64,000 nt of DNA from assembly GCA_025529335.1 (NCBI GenBank), contig JAMYHX010000023.1, forward strand, positions 1-64,000, given 5' to 3'. The position numbers were made by a program, and so were the translations under genes. The first letter of the stretch is position 1, and each line of letters starts with the position of its first letter. This DNA comes from Rhizopus sp. PT2906. Lineage: Eukaryota; Mucoromycota; Mucoromycetes; Mucorales; Rhizopodaceae. Positions 33,381-45,252 of this stretch are shown one piece after another. The notes beneath the pieces were generated by a model. The model ran no database searches and was not told the origin of the DNA. It worked only from the letters and a program-made list of their open reading frames with translations.

Positions 33381-35401
33381 TTAAAGTTGTGTTTGGGATG
33401 AAAAGGTGTTTCCTGTTTCACAGAAACGGATAACTGCAGAAGGCATGATTTTAAAATCACCATTTAGAACAGTTTGTGATTTTGTAACAAGATAAATGTA
33501 AGCATCTCTCAAATAATCCCTATACTAGAAGGAAGGTGAGTTATATGACTTTACAATTGCATATATTTGTATACCTTATCATCCACCAAACCATTCATCA
33601 CAATCATATCTGCCCAATCAGATAGGATAGCTACCTGAGGTCCTAACTTGATGAGCAATTTTGGATCATTAAAGTATTCAGTGAGCAAATAGATCATTTG
33701 ATCGTGTATCTTTACATCCCATGCGACCGCTTTTATTAAAAAGCCTTCTACCACGGCTTGTCTCCACCTGACATCAGCCACGAGTTCATTAAGGTTACGT
33801 TTGGACAAGATGTCAATCATGGTTCTGACAAAACCAACATATGTCTGTCTGTAGATAATTCCTCTTTCATCATAATTTTCTGATGGCCATGTGTTCATAA
33901 CCAGGGCGAGACATCGATTGAGTGTGCCTATATCTCGCTCTTGTACACGATCGATAAGGTAATGAACAAAGACCTTGCGTGCAATATCACTGCGTTGAAG
34001 CATAGCATGAAGAATGGTATAATCTGATTCCTTTATGGGCACTTTATAATCCGCATCCTCAGACAAGAATATACTACATATCACTGTCCAGAGCGAGGTT
34101 TTTAGCTCTTGATCTAGTCTTGGTATTCTTGTATTATTTGCAATAGCCTGGGGCGCATGTTCTGCCAGGTTCAGCAGTTTGGCGGTATAGTCGATGAGTT
34201 CTTCTAAATTCACGCCCTGAGGTGTATTATCATCCACACTACTTCTTAGCCATTTGACGATACATGATGTTAAAAAGTTTGAAATCATAGGGTCCATGAG
34301 AACCATGGCAAAGTCACTATAATAAACAGTATGAGTCATTGTCTTTTTATCGTTTATTTCTCTTACGCGTAGAGTGGTGTGCCATTTCTCACGTCATCAA
34401 AGCATTCCTTAATCTTTTCGATGATTGATTCATCCAAGTTTTGGTTACGTACGCATGTATCCAGAGACCAGATTAACTGATGACATCGATCCATAGCATA
34501 AATCTAATAATAAAATGCATTAGTGTTTATTCATGATTTATATAATTCTTACCTTTTCTACGCCTAAATCATGATAATTCATCAATATGTCAATACGCAG
34601 GGAACAAAGAGTAGGATAAGGTGTTGTCTCAAATACGATTCTGATCATCTTTATAAACATTCTATAAATATCCGGATCACCATCAATTACTTCCATGAAT
34701 CTTTGAACAATAGGATGAGTTCGTCTATGATAAAGAGTTAGCGTCTATCGAATATGATCATCAAACAAAACAAAAGACTACCTTTGTTCGATCACTTCTT
34801 GATAGCTATCCGGCTTCAAATTGATAGTCAATTTTTGTAAGGCTTCGTCATGATGATAGTTATTGAGAAATGGTAGCATACTTTGATGAAAGAAAGCTTC
34901 GTCTTGCTTCCAGACGCGTTGCTTGATGTTGAGTGGACAATTAGCAAAGACGTTCATGTCTGATTTCAACTTTGCAATCACATCTTCTTCTACATGCCTT
35001 TCAAATTTCTTTAAAAGAGCCATAGGAATCGGCTGCATGAGAGGTATATGAATATAAGGAAAGGTTTTCTTGAACAAGTCATAAAAACTGTACATGTGTT
35101 TTTGAAGAGTTAATATCTGTGTATTGAAATGTAAGAACACATACTTTTCAAGTTGGAATGAAGGGCTTTCAATGTATCTAACTGTTTCTTTATTCAGTGC
35201 CTCTAAGCAAGCTTTATGAATCTCATAACGACTATAGCCACAGAGATCTAATAATGGGTACATGTGTTCGATACCAGGAAGATCAAGGCCATATTCCTTT
35301 TGAAAGGCCCTGATAACCTCCAAAGGCTCTCTCGACTGAGACAGTTTAGTTCTAATTTCTTCTTCTGCTGGACCGATGAGTATTTTCTTATTGATTGACA
35401 T
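33381..35401 (-). CDS. NELFB: Negative elongation factor B (NELF-B/COBRA1) homologue
   Basis: Five exons, about 600 residues (animal NELF-B is about 580). The first exon (35401 down to about 34784) contains blocks that align in order with animal NELF-B: L-S-Q-S-R-E-P-L-E-V-I-R-A-F-Q near the start, then PLLDLCGYSRYEIH, then IKQRVWKQDEAFF and MLPFLNNYH. Later exons give TLCSLRIDILMNYHDLGV, MDRCHQLIWSLDTC and DFAMVLMDPM at matching places. The last exon runs from about 33524 to the stop at 33381, adding 47 residues after VDDK. NELF-B is the HEAT-repeat subunit of the NELF complex, which holds RNA polymerase II at promoter-proximal pauses together with DSIF. It is absent from budding yeast, so its presence here is informative. 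The function as a pausing factor in this fungus is inferred. Confidence 0.85.
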
Positions 35402-36529
35402 TATGAGAATTTATAAAGAAAGCAAAAAAAAAAAAAAATTAAAGTACGCGCCTGCGCATATTATTTTACATCTACGCGTATATAAAAAAAGGGGGGATGT
35501 TTATTGATCAGGACACTACAAAACATCTTTAAGCCAGCGAGAAGCTCTTTTGGTTGAAGCCAAGGTAAACATTGAAGATTTACTTTTTTCAAAGGTGAAC
35601 ACTACGCGCACGAGGAAATACAAGAGAAGGATAATACTACGGGTGCTTCTTCTCCTATACATGTAGAGCCGCTATACACTCTTTCCGGAAAGTAAATTCG
35701 CCTGTGATCGAAAATAAATACACCCATGGTGAGAACAAAATTCATGTTGCATGAAATGTAAATTCGTTGTCGCCAAGAATATTTTCGTGATATTAACAGA
35801 TGGGCTGTCTTGGAGTTGAAATTAACTTAAGTGTTCAAAGATTCACAAATCAAAACTAGCCTGTCCTCATGGTCCTTGCTCTGACTCGCTTGTCCCGCCT
35901 TCTTTGCTCTCTGGCGTGTATATCTGGAACGTTCTCCCAATTGCCTCTTCTTGTGCTCTGGGTTCTCTCTGTCCTCCGTTCCTTTTTTTTTTTGTTTAAA
36001 CAATCCTGGGTAGTTATCGCTACCCTCCCCAGAATGCACATTGGTGGTAAGTAAGACTAATATTAGGATATATGCTCTAATACTAACATATGTTTCTCTC
36101 TTTTTCTACATATAAACTCATTATCTCTCTCTCTCTCTCTCTTTTGACATGATGTCGTTTTATTCAAACATATTTTTCTTTGTCGTCTTTTTACGCAAAT
36201 AATTTTTTTATTTTATGACAACATTTTATAAAATTAATGTCAATAATTAATAAAAATACAGTACAGCTTCACACTACCAAATTCGATCTAACCTAACGCT
36301 GTTCAATGGAATACAATTACACGTGTTCATGCATCTTTGTTGATCAAACTGACGACATAATAAATAACAACATTTCTTTTTATCTCTCTTTCTTTCTGAA
36401 AAGAAACTCAAACCAATATGAGACATCATAGATAATGAGTAGAGGTAGCACATGTAGCATTAGTCTAACTTCTGGTGTATTTTCTGGTGCATGCAGTGTT
36501 TGCCTCTTTTCTGCGTGAAGTAGTGATTC
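35402..36529. other. Intergenic region
   Basis: Promoter side of NELF-B, with an ACGCGT box at about 35473-35478 and a (CT)n run at about 36124-36142. The frames around 35827-36054 are low-complexity shadows of each other. No gene recognised. Confidence 0.5.
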
Positions 36530-36835
36530 ATGGCACAACTTTTTATCAATTACTACATCTTACAAGGCGCTTCAGATGTATCAACTGATTTATTCGGCCA
36601 AGATTTCTGGTATCGAGTTTGCAGAGTGATTTATGGCCGTTTAACAATGGAAGCATTACAACAATGTTACCCTAGATTGTATCATCTTCAAACAATATAT
36701 ACAGAACTGATTCAAACTACTGTTCTCTCAATAGTCTCCCTTTCTGAGATCCACTTTTCCGTCCCTTTCTTCAAGCCACAGAATTTTTACCCTCAAGCCC
36801 AGAGGATTTTTTTAGATACTTCTTTCATTATTTGA
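36530..36835 (+). CDS. 101-codon frame of unknown family, probably a gene fragment
   Basis: The frame has normal amino-acid composition (MAQLFINYYILQGASDV..., W, Y and C spread evenly) and looks protein-like rather than random. There is no family I can name, no obvious splice partner on either side, and it stops about 75 nt before the convergent F-box gene. It may be a remnant of a repeated mucoralean gene. Low certainty that it is expressed. Confidence 0.3.
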   Translation: MAQLFINYYILQGASDVSTDLFGQDFWYRVCRVIYGRLTMEALQQCYPRLYHLQTIYTELIQTTVLSIVSLSEIHFSVPFFKPQNFYPQAQRIFLDTSFII

Positions 36836-36911
36836 AATAAAAATAGCTAATCATGTTGTTACCAAATATAGTAGTGATCGTTATTGTTCAAATTCCGAAG
36901 AATCGGGAGTT

Positions 36912-38058
36912 TTATTGATTCTCGGTGATGATGACTGGATAAGGAGAAAGACTTCGAATAAAGTGTAAATTGACATTAACTGAATGAATAAGCCGACAAT
37001 GTTCAGTGCTCCATCTTAGGTCATCTAACAAACATATGAGTATGATATCTAAAAGACACGCATATTTACCTATAGAAATTGGTTCATGAAGAAAACCATA
37101 GGCCCTGGTGATGTAATCTCTGACTGTACTTGTTATTAGCTCAAAGTCAGTACCAAATGACATATCAGGCTTTAATGAACCGTCCTGACCAAAGAGACTG
37201 CTGTTGTCAAGTCTATCTGGAGCGTAATGGTCTGCACCTAGTACATGATGAATGTTTATACACATTCACTAAATGGTCCTCCTTTAATTACCATATATAA
37301 AGTTCGTCCACTGATCATACCAATGTTTTTCAATGATATGTTGAGGCTCTCGCATCGTCTGAGACCGATAAAGTCTTCTCTCGATCGACCTTCTACCTTC
37401 GACAATAGAATAATTCATATCTGGGTGATCTTGGATGAGATAATAGGAATAGATGGCTTTGACCATAGTCTCTTCAACAGGCTGAATGCTTTGACAATAA
37501 AACTGAAATATACACTTTAGATAATTCATAAATTCATCAAAATAGAAGCGTACCATCTTTGAGCATGAAGAGCACCAGAGATCCCATGGACGTGATTGAG
37601 TGAGAGAGAAGGCAAGGAAATGATTCGGATGATGCTCATTGAATGTATGCTTGTCACCTGAAATTTACATTGTTCAACATATATTATAAAACCTTTGTGT
37701 GTTTGAATTTACCAACGAAATCACAAGAAGGATCAAGACAAAATAAAGTATGGCCGATCCATTGTTTATCACGGATCAATGACCAAAAGTGTCTTTTCTT
37801 TTCTAAAGTAGAAAATGAACCATTTTGTGCAAGATGAGGACAGTTTCCAGGACAACGAATAGAGCAATACAATTCTTTCCATGATAAATCTGGAAAACAA
37901 CGAGAGACACCGTTGAGATAACAAAGACATTTCCAAAATAGGTCATTACGAACAACAAGTGAAAGTGACTTGTTTATACTACAAAGAGTGTCGATATCAC
38001 TTATATCCAAGTAGGAAGCAATTTTGAATAGTATTTCAAAAGGAATAACGTCAAGCAT
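36912..38058 (-). CDS. F-box protein with ZnF-UBP-like and DUSP-like domains
   Basis: The ATG at 38058 starts an F-box directly (MLDVIPFEILFKIASYLDI, then SLVVRNDLFWKCLC). A zinc-finger-like region follows with C-P-H, F-C-L-D-P-S-C, H-H-P-N-H and L-W-C-S-S-C, spaced as in ZnF-UBP domains. Next comes a region W-Y-D-Q-W-T-N-F-I-Y-G, then D-R-L-D-N and Y-G-F-L-H-E-P, the landmarks of a DUSP domain. Introns near 37713-37660, 37284-37240 and 37071-37026 keep the frame; one more possible 51-nt intron near 37555 is phase-neutral, so the length is uncertain by 17 residues. F-box proteins recruit targets to SCF ubiquitin ligases, whereas ZnF-UBP and DUSP are normally parts of deubiquitinases. No protease domain is present. 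Substrate unknown. Confidence 0.65.
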
Positions 38059-40188
38059 TATATTGAAAAAGAAGAGAAAGGGAAAAAAAAAATGGCATAA
38101 ACAAATATCCCTATTGTCATGTTTCATTCTTGACCCCCCTGATGATAATTTGGATTTATTCCGATTAGAAAGAGAGAGAACGACATATAAATGATATCAA
38201 TAATCTTTTTACTATATCTTGTCAAGTTTATTAGGCTTTTGTTGTCATCTGCTTTGGAAGCAAGTAGTAATAGTATTGAGTACTTTTGTCATTGATCTCA
38301 CATTATTTAACATTGCCTATGTCAATCCAAACACCCAAAGCATATGATTGGAGAGTGTGATTTGTCTATAAGATGCTTGTCAGTAATAGTATTGAGGATG
38401 TTTATGCATGAATTTAAACTCAAGTGTGGCCACGTGTCTACAATGAATGTGGCACAGAGAACGTTAAATTAGAGAAAGGTCAATTTATAATAGTTGGATA
38501 GCCATGTTGTTAGATTTTATAGATCCAAATTGATATAAATAAATATATTCCCTTTTCTATGGTTCATAGCTTTGATTCAATAAAAAAAAAAACAAGTGTA
38601 AACCATGGTTATAAGTACAACTGTTGTCTATCTGTAAGATTTAAGAAAGGCTGGTATGCTACTTCTTCTGATGGTCGCAAACATCTCAACTATTTCTTTT
38701 TTTCAGCGGCCTGTCTTTAGGGTTATTCTCAATATCTTATTACAGTCTGATGCATGCAGCACAAGTTGAATTTGTCAAAGAAAGGATCAGTCAAGAAAGT
38801 GAAAATACTGAAGATGCGCAAGATCAAATTGTCCTCAGTCTACATGTCTGATAGCAAATCAGGGAATAACTTACTGTTGGAGATAAAAATATTTATAGCA
38901 AATAGTCATGACTGCTGATATTGATACCTTTATCCACTGGAAGGACACACTGGACTTGCTTTTTATTCTTCAAAATCTTAAGGTTAAAATAGTCTCAAAT
39001 AATGCGACGGTTCAACAGCATCATCGTCATCTTTGGAATTCATTTCTCTTACAGTAATACTAAAGTGTAAGGCTGACAAAGTTGAAGAACAAACCATAAC
39101 TCTTTTTACTTTTGAAATCAATAAAATGCTCTTGATTTTGACTCTTATGATCATAAACTCAAAGTCCAGTGGACAAACAGATAGAGGGCAGTTATTTCCT
39201 ATAATAAAAAGACTACACAACATTTTGGTTCTACTTTAAAGAGAAAAAGTATTTGTAATCATTTCAAAATGCTGACGTCTTTATATAATGGGTTTGTCAA
39301 GTTTTCTTGTGTGATGTCTTTTTCTGTGAATGCAAAGATTTATAAACAGACATCATTTATTTCTGTGGTCCTGCAATTTCAGAATTGACGGACTGAGAAA
39401 CATTGATTTGGGGAAAAGCAATGTATTGTTTTTGATTTTGTAAAGCATAATTCGCTTCTAGTCAACTCAGAAGAAGGCTACTCTATAAATAGTCAACAAT
39501 GGAAAGTCATTATGTAATTCTACCCACAATCAAGACCAACGCTAGTGATCACACTACTAACTTTAGTTTTGACGCTAATATTTCAACATTCCCAGACTAT
39601 TAAACCAGAACTTATCCCTATTGTTCTATCTCTGGTTCACAAGACAACAAATACGTTTGATAAACTAACAAGGATGAATAAATCAACCAGTTAGTTACAC
39701 TAATTTCCTTTTGTATTTGTCTGCCGCAGACAGAGAAAGAGAAAGATACAATGGGAAATAACATAAAAAATAGCAAATATTGCTTCTGTGCAACCTACTT
39801 TTCCGTGTGCTGGGGCGACACTTGACATAGCGCAGCACACGCAATGTTTGGGTAAAGTTTCTACTTCAGTTATGGTTTATCTTGCTACATTATGTCATAA
39901 AGTTACAATGAAATATGAATACGAAAATTGTGTTCATTTTTTTTTTACAAGCCTATGTAAAGGATGATATGCATAATTAAATAAATAAAAGGATCCCTCA
40001 AGAAGCATCCCCAGCTGGCCGTTAAGGTAATCATTGAGTCTTTGTAGACATTTGTTGATTGATCGGGGAATAAATAGCACATTGTTGACCTGGAAAAGTA
40101 AAAGGATGCGCGTACTCTATGTCTCTTTTCTATTTTTGTTTTTCTTTTGAATGTATTAAAAGAGCTATAGTGTATGAATATGACCATG

Positions 40189-40221
<33 letters not shown>

Positions 40222-40965
40222 ATGTGTGCGTGTGTACATGCGTGAGTGTATGTGTGTGCGTGTGTGCTTATTTGTACCTGGCAAAAAAGGGGGAGGCTTT
40301 GTTGCGGTCAATCAATTCGTTTGTTTCCCGATAATTTCTTTAATTTTGTTGTATTGATAAAAAGCCCTTTATCCTGGTTCTTTTTTTTATGTATTCGTTA
40401 CTCTGTCCTTTTCATCTTCTTAAGTTCAGTCTATCATTTTGTCAATGAATTTCATGTTTACTGTGTTGTCTTGCATTCCAATTATAGTAAATGATGAAAA
40501 TACGGAAAAAGGCTTCCGCGAATGAATTTCCGCAGCTGAATGAACGAACTATTTCGAAAAATCCATCTTGACTCCTTTTTTTGGGATCTTTCATTGATCA
40601 CAAAAAAGGGGGGAAAACAAAAGAGAAAAAGATTGAAAAGAGCGAAAGACTGTTGTTATCATGATTGATTACTTCTGTTTTATCTGTAGATTCATTGATA
40701 TTTCCTTGATTGCTGCGGGCGCACGCGTTGACAATGAAAGAAACAAATTGATATGAATTGTTTTTAATTGAAACAAAAAAGCAAGGAGAGCGAATAAAAT
40801 ATAATGCGTGTGTTTGTGTTCTATATTTAGGTTTACATTATTCCCTTTCATAAAGTGTTAAATGAGGATGACGATAGAATAACAATGACACTATGTCATG
40901 ATTATTAAAATAAAAATTTTTTTTTTGGTACCTGAATTTCCCGCTCTCTCTCTCTTTGCTTGTAT
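38059..40965. other. 2.9 kb gene-poor region
   Basis: No supported gene. It contains a 9-bp perfect hairpin (39804-39812 with 39833-39841), a TA/TG microsatellite block near 40187-40270, several T and A runs, and short frames without coding character. It could be the long promoter of the C2H2 gene at 41002. Confidence 0.5.
40187..40270. repeat. Compound (TA)n/(TG)n microsatellite
   Basis: An (AT)n run turns into (GT)n and then into imperfect TGTGTG/TGCGTG units. Confidence 0.8.
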
Positions 40966-40971
40966 TATAAA
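40966..40971 (+). promoter_or_regulatory. TATA box of the C2H2 gene
   Basis: TATAAA about 31 nt before the ATG at 41002, following a CT-rich stretch. The leader would be very short. Confidence 0.5.
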
Positions 40972-41001
40972 TACACGTTTTGATTCTTTTGTTTTTCTTT
41001 C

Positions 41002-41496
41002 ATGAATACTTCCACAACCAATACTACTCCTATAAAAAAGACACGCTCCACTAAACCCAAGTTATTTCGCTGTACTGGCTATGGTGACTGTAACATGGTC
41101 TTTACTCGCTCAGAACATCTAGCGAGACACACTCGTAAACACACTGGAGAAAAACCATTCAAATGTATCGTGCCTGGTTGCAGCAGACGGTTCAGTCGAT
41201 TCGATAATATGATGCAACACACTCAAACCCATAAAAATGACCGTGGAAGCAAATCACCTAAATTAAACGAAGGCTTTAATGAACAGCATGACTTAAAACA
41301 TAAACAGACTATGGCTGTTGCTGACTTGTGTCAACCAAAACAAGAAAAAGGACTGCTAAAAGAGCTTCATTTGACACAGGATGAATTTGAAGCTCTTCAG
41401 GGATTAGGTCAATTCAGACACACGCCCATTTTTATTGACTCTTTTCGAGATTTAGCCCAAGTTGTATATATCGAACCTAATCCAGTTCGTCTCTGA
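41002..41496 (+). CDS. Two-finger C2H2 zinc-finger transcription factor
   Basis: An intronless frame of 164 residues. Two adjacent C2H2 fingers lie at about residues 24-77: C-x4-C...H-x3-H with recognition helix TRSEHLARH, the linker TGEKPFKC, then C-x4-C...H-x3-H with SRFDNMMQH. Finger order and helices (RSEHLxRH then RxDNxxQH) resemble the Msn2/Com2/Usv1 class that binds AGGGG-type stress elements. A charged C-terminal half lacks a known domain. Binding specificity is inferred from the helix residues only. Confidence 0.8.
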   Translation: MNTSTTNTTPIKKTRSTKPKLFRCTGYGDCNMVFTRSEHLARHTRKHTGEKPFKCIVPGCSRRFSRFDNMMQHTQTHKNDRGSKSPKLNEGFNEQHDLKHKQTMAVADLCQPKQEKGLLKELHLTQDEFEALQGLGQFRHTPIFIDSFRDLAQVVYIEPNPVRL

Positions 41497-42215
41497 AATT
41501 ATCATTTATTATTATTATTATCAATCATTTGTAAATTCACTGTTGGCATATTTATACTCACATGTAAAAAAAATAAAATACATTTATAAATTGACGTATC
41601 ATTGACGACAGTTCGTTTTATCACGTAGCTGTCCAATCAGAGCGCTCTTTTTCCTTCTATGATTTCCATAATGTCAGTAAAAGAGATCAGTGCCATTTGT
41701 ATCGGGTGTATAAAAAAAGTTTAAATACTATTGGTGCCATGTTTCTCTTTTTGGTTAGCGAATGTCTCAACACAGAAAAAGATAAAAAAAAGGGGGCCAG
41801 AATCACCATGACAATAAATCAAAACAGAATTGCCATGACAATATCATCCAGAGACAGTTCTTTGTCAGAAAATATCACATAACAAACTGCTCTTCTACTC
41901 ATCCCTCGCTGACTTTTTCAATCATGACATGGTTTTTTTTTATATATGGAATAACCTGACTATGGAACCATTAGAAGCATAAGCTTGAACATTTAGAACC
42001 AGCGTGGACATTGTTATAATTTTGATTGGCCGATTTTGATTGTACTACTCTCAACCAGTATTCCTTCTCACTGATAAAGTGTCTCTTTACCTTTCCACAT
42101 GGCTCAATCGATTGGCTACTTTCTATAATAAAGTGTTAACTGTGTAATATCTGATTTATTATAAAATAAACCCGTTTTCCTTTTTTTTGTGATTTCGTTA
42201 CTCTTTCTCTCATTA
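41497..42215. other. Intergenic region upstream of the phosphate transporter
   Basis: AT-rich. A single CACGTA near 41622 is only a weak resemblance to the Pho4 core CACGTG/T. No gene seen. Confidence 0.45.
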
Positions 42216-43876
42216 ATGTCTCTTGACACAGAACATAAAACCATCCAAATGGATGAAGGGATCAATCATGATCAACTTGCTTTAGATGCGCTTGAGCGTC
42301 GTCGCGCTGCCTTGGACGAGGTAAATATAGGTCACACTTTGACATCTCATACCTTAACATGCTTTTTCGTTTATAGATTGACAATGCCAAGTTTGGCTGG
42401 TTCCATATTCGTGCTTGTATCGTCTCAGGTATCGGTTTTTTCACAGATGCTTATGATATCTTTGCTATCAACTTGGTCTCTGCTATGATCGGTTTCGTTT
42501 ACTTCCAAGAAAATGGTAACAAGACTCCTTACAACGTTGATACTGCTATCAAAGTTTCCTGCTCTGTTGGCACTGTCGTCGGTCAACTCTTGTTCGGCTG
42601 GCTCGCTGATCGTGTGGGTCGTAAGAGAATGTATGGTGTTGAATTGATGATTATTATTATCGGTACTATTGGTCAAGCTCTCGTTGGTAATGGTCCTGCT
42701 GCTTCCTTTTGGGGTGTGATCACGTTCTGGCGTATCATTGTCGGTATTGGTATCGGTGGTGACTATCCTTTATCCTCTGTCATTACATCTGAATTTGCTA
42801 CAACCAAGCGTCGTGGTGCCATGATGGCTGCTGTCTTTGCCATGCAAGGTATCGGTCAAGTCACTGCTGGTCTCGTCGGTTTGATCGTTACTGCTGCCTT
42901 CCAAAGTGCCATCAAGGCTGATCAAACAAAGCTTGACTACGTTTGGCGTATTGTTATTGGTCTTGGTGCCATTCCCGGTTGCTGCGCTCTCTACTACCGT
43001 TTGACCATTCCCGAAACTCCTCGATTCACCATTGATGTTGAACAAAAGGTCGAAAAGGGTATTCGTGATGCCAAGGCCTTTATCGAAAAGGGTGCCTCTG
43101 CTGGTGACTACACCGACAACATTGCCGTCTCTCGTGTTGAAACTTCTCCCAAGGCCTCATGGGCTGACTTTTGCCAACACTTTGGTAAGTGGGAAAATGG
43201 TAAGGTCTTGTTTGGTGCTGCCTACTCTTGGTTTGCCCTTGATGTTGCCTGGTACGGTCTTGGTCTCAACAACTCTATCATTCTTACCAATATTGGCTTC
43301 GGTGGCTCCAGCGATCCTTACACCTCCGTCTTCCGTGTCTGTGTCGGTAATGTGATCATCAACTTGCTTGGCTCCGTTCCTGGCTACTGGATCTCTGTCT
43401 TCACTATTGATAAACTCGGTCGTAAGACCATCCAGATCATGGGTTTCATCATGCTCACTATCATGTTTGTCATCCTTGGTTTCGGTTATGAGAAGATTCT
43501 TGCTACCTCTAATGTTCTCTTCATCGTTCTCTACACCATCACTCAAATCTTCTTCAACTTTGGCCCCAACACAACTACCTTTATTGTTCCCGGTGAATGT
43601 TTCCCTACTCGTTACAGATCCACCGCTCACGGTATCTCAGCTGCTTCTGGTAAGGTTGGCTCTATCATTGCCCAGGTTGGTTTTGGTCTCTTGAAGGATA
43701 TCGGTGGTCCCAACAAGTGGATCAACCATTTGCTTCAAGTCTTTGCCTTATTCATGCTTACTGGTGTCTTCTCTTCCTTCCTCATCCCTGAAACCAAAGG
43801 AAAGACTCTTGAAGAGTTATCCGGTGAACTTCCTCCTAGACAAAACACTGACGAACAAGTCAAGGGTGTTTACTAA
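42216..43876 (+). CDS. PHO84: High-affinity phosphate:H+ symporter, PHO84 family
   Basis: Exons 42216-42320 and 42377-43876 give 534 residues in frame. Major-facilitator hallmarks are present: FFTDAYDIFAINL in helix 1, GWLADRVGRKRMYG in the loop 2-3 motif, GIGGDYPLSSVITSE in helix 4 (family signature G-x-G-x-G-G-D-Y-P-L-S), and a second-half loop D-K-L-G-R-K. Twelve hydrophobic spans fit. The protein brings inorganic phosphate across the plasma membrane with protons. Codon use is strikingly biased to a few codons (GGT, GTC, TTC, CTT), which suggests high expression compared with its neighbours. Confidence 0.93.
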
Positions 43877-43977
43877 TCACTTTCATACTTTTTCTCTCTA
43901 CTCTATATTGTAATACTATATTTCTAATCAACAGTTTAATAAAGACAAAAAAACATATTAAACAATAACTTTATTAT

Positions 43978-45252
43978 CTAATTCATCATTGCATCAAGAT
44001 AGAAAGGAAGACAGCTCTTGTTTTGATTAAAGTCTAAAGTGATACACATCAGTTTTTGTTTTGTTTTGTTTTGTTTTTCTGTCCTACCAAAGCTAATATC
44101 TGGATCACAGCTACACATGGTACGATACACTTGCTGAACTGGGCAATGTGTGTAATCTGAATGTCTGTAGCCTATATCATTAAAGAAGTGGATCTCATGT
44201 TTTTTGAGTAGTAGTACAGCAGCGATGGTGTGTACAGGAGCATCTCCCCATCTATGTGAGTGGTCAAGATTTGATCCAATCATGTGTAACCTGATTTACC
44301 TCTCATAGAAAAACCCGCCTGATTGATCTAAATGGTCAAATAAGGCTAAATATTCCTTTGATCTCCACAGTGAGAGATCGCCAATCTCAAAATTTGACCA
44401 GGCATGACAGGTGTTGTAGGTGAGACCACCATCGTTGGTGATAAAACGTAAAAGAGAGTCATTACGATCTAGTAAATGTGGGTAGGTGGATCTTGTAAAG
44501 CTTAGGACAGTGTCCCATAATGTAGGAATAGTCTCAATATGTTCTTTAAGCGCCATATTAAATCCTATATTATCTCTTTTTTTAGTTTTATATCTTTTAA
44601 AAAGAGAGAGAAAGATCACTTGCCATATTTTTTCCTATTTTCCTTCATGAATCGAAATACGTCATAATTTATTTGGCAGTAATAATCGACATAGGGTTCT
44701 AGTCTCCAATAATAATCAAATTGATCTAATAACGGATGCCTAAAGAAGAATCCACTTTGGAACCTTATTGGGGGATTTAGAAATGTATTTATTCAGGAGG
44801 AAGGGAGCTTACCTGCACATGTGTCGATAAGATTCACTAGATCCATAAGGTACACCTTGCATCTCCATCTCCTTTCTACGTTCAGCTGCGTAGGTTTGAT
44901 TGATGTGATCTGGGTATCCCCACATGCTTTGGTCTATTTCACCAAACAAAACGTCCGAGTTTGTTGATAATCTCACCTTGTCCATAAACTCTGGTGTGAA
45001 TGGTTCATTATTAAGGAATACATAGGGATAATTGTATTTCTTATTGAACGTATCCTCAATCTGTCTCATAGTAGGTATGATTCCATCCAATTCACTATTC
45101 CTTACGAGAACAACATAGCATGCCTTGACTCTATTGTCACTTGTGTTGTTGACTGATCTTAATTTGGTAGTGTTGAACTGATTCCATAGCAATATGGATA
45201 ATGAAATAAAGGTAAATATTGAGAAAAACAGAGTCCTTTTCTTTGAAGTCAT
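43978..45252 (-). CDS. Golgi alpha-1,2-mannosyltransferase, GT15 (KRE2/MNT1/KTR)
   Basis: Four exons: 45252-about 44814, about 44760-44625, about 44566-44296 and the last to the stop at 43978. A type II topology is seen: a short cytosolic tail, then one membrane span (LFFSIFTFISLSILLW). The catalytic domain has the GT15 blocks ACYVVLVRN, YPYVFLNNEPFT, SESYRHMCRF, Y-W-R-L-E-P and YNTCHAWSNFEIGDL. In Kre2/Mnt1 the Glu of SNFEI is the active-site carboxylate and is present. The enzyme adds alpha-1,2-mannose to O- and N-glycans in the Golgi. The C-terminal end is ordinary. Converges with PHO84, about 100 nt apart. Confidence 0.87.

Noticed and set aside
41618..41628. CACGTA upstream of PHO84 as a Pho4 site.
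   Set aside because: Not the CACGTG/CACGTT core, single copy, about 600 nt from the start codon.
43157..43694. 157-codon minus-strand and 108-codon plus-strand frames in the phosphate transporter gene.
   Set aside because: Consequence of biased codon use in the real frame; no independent features.
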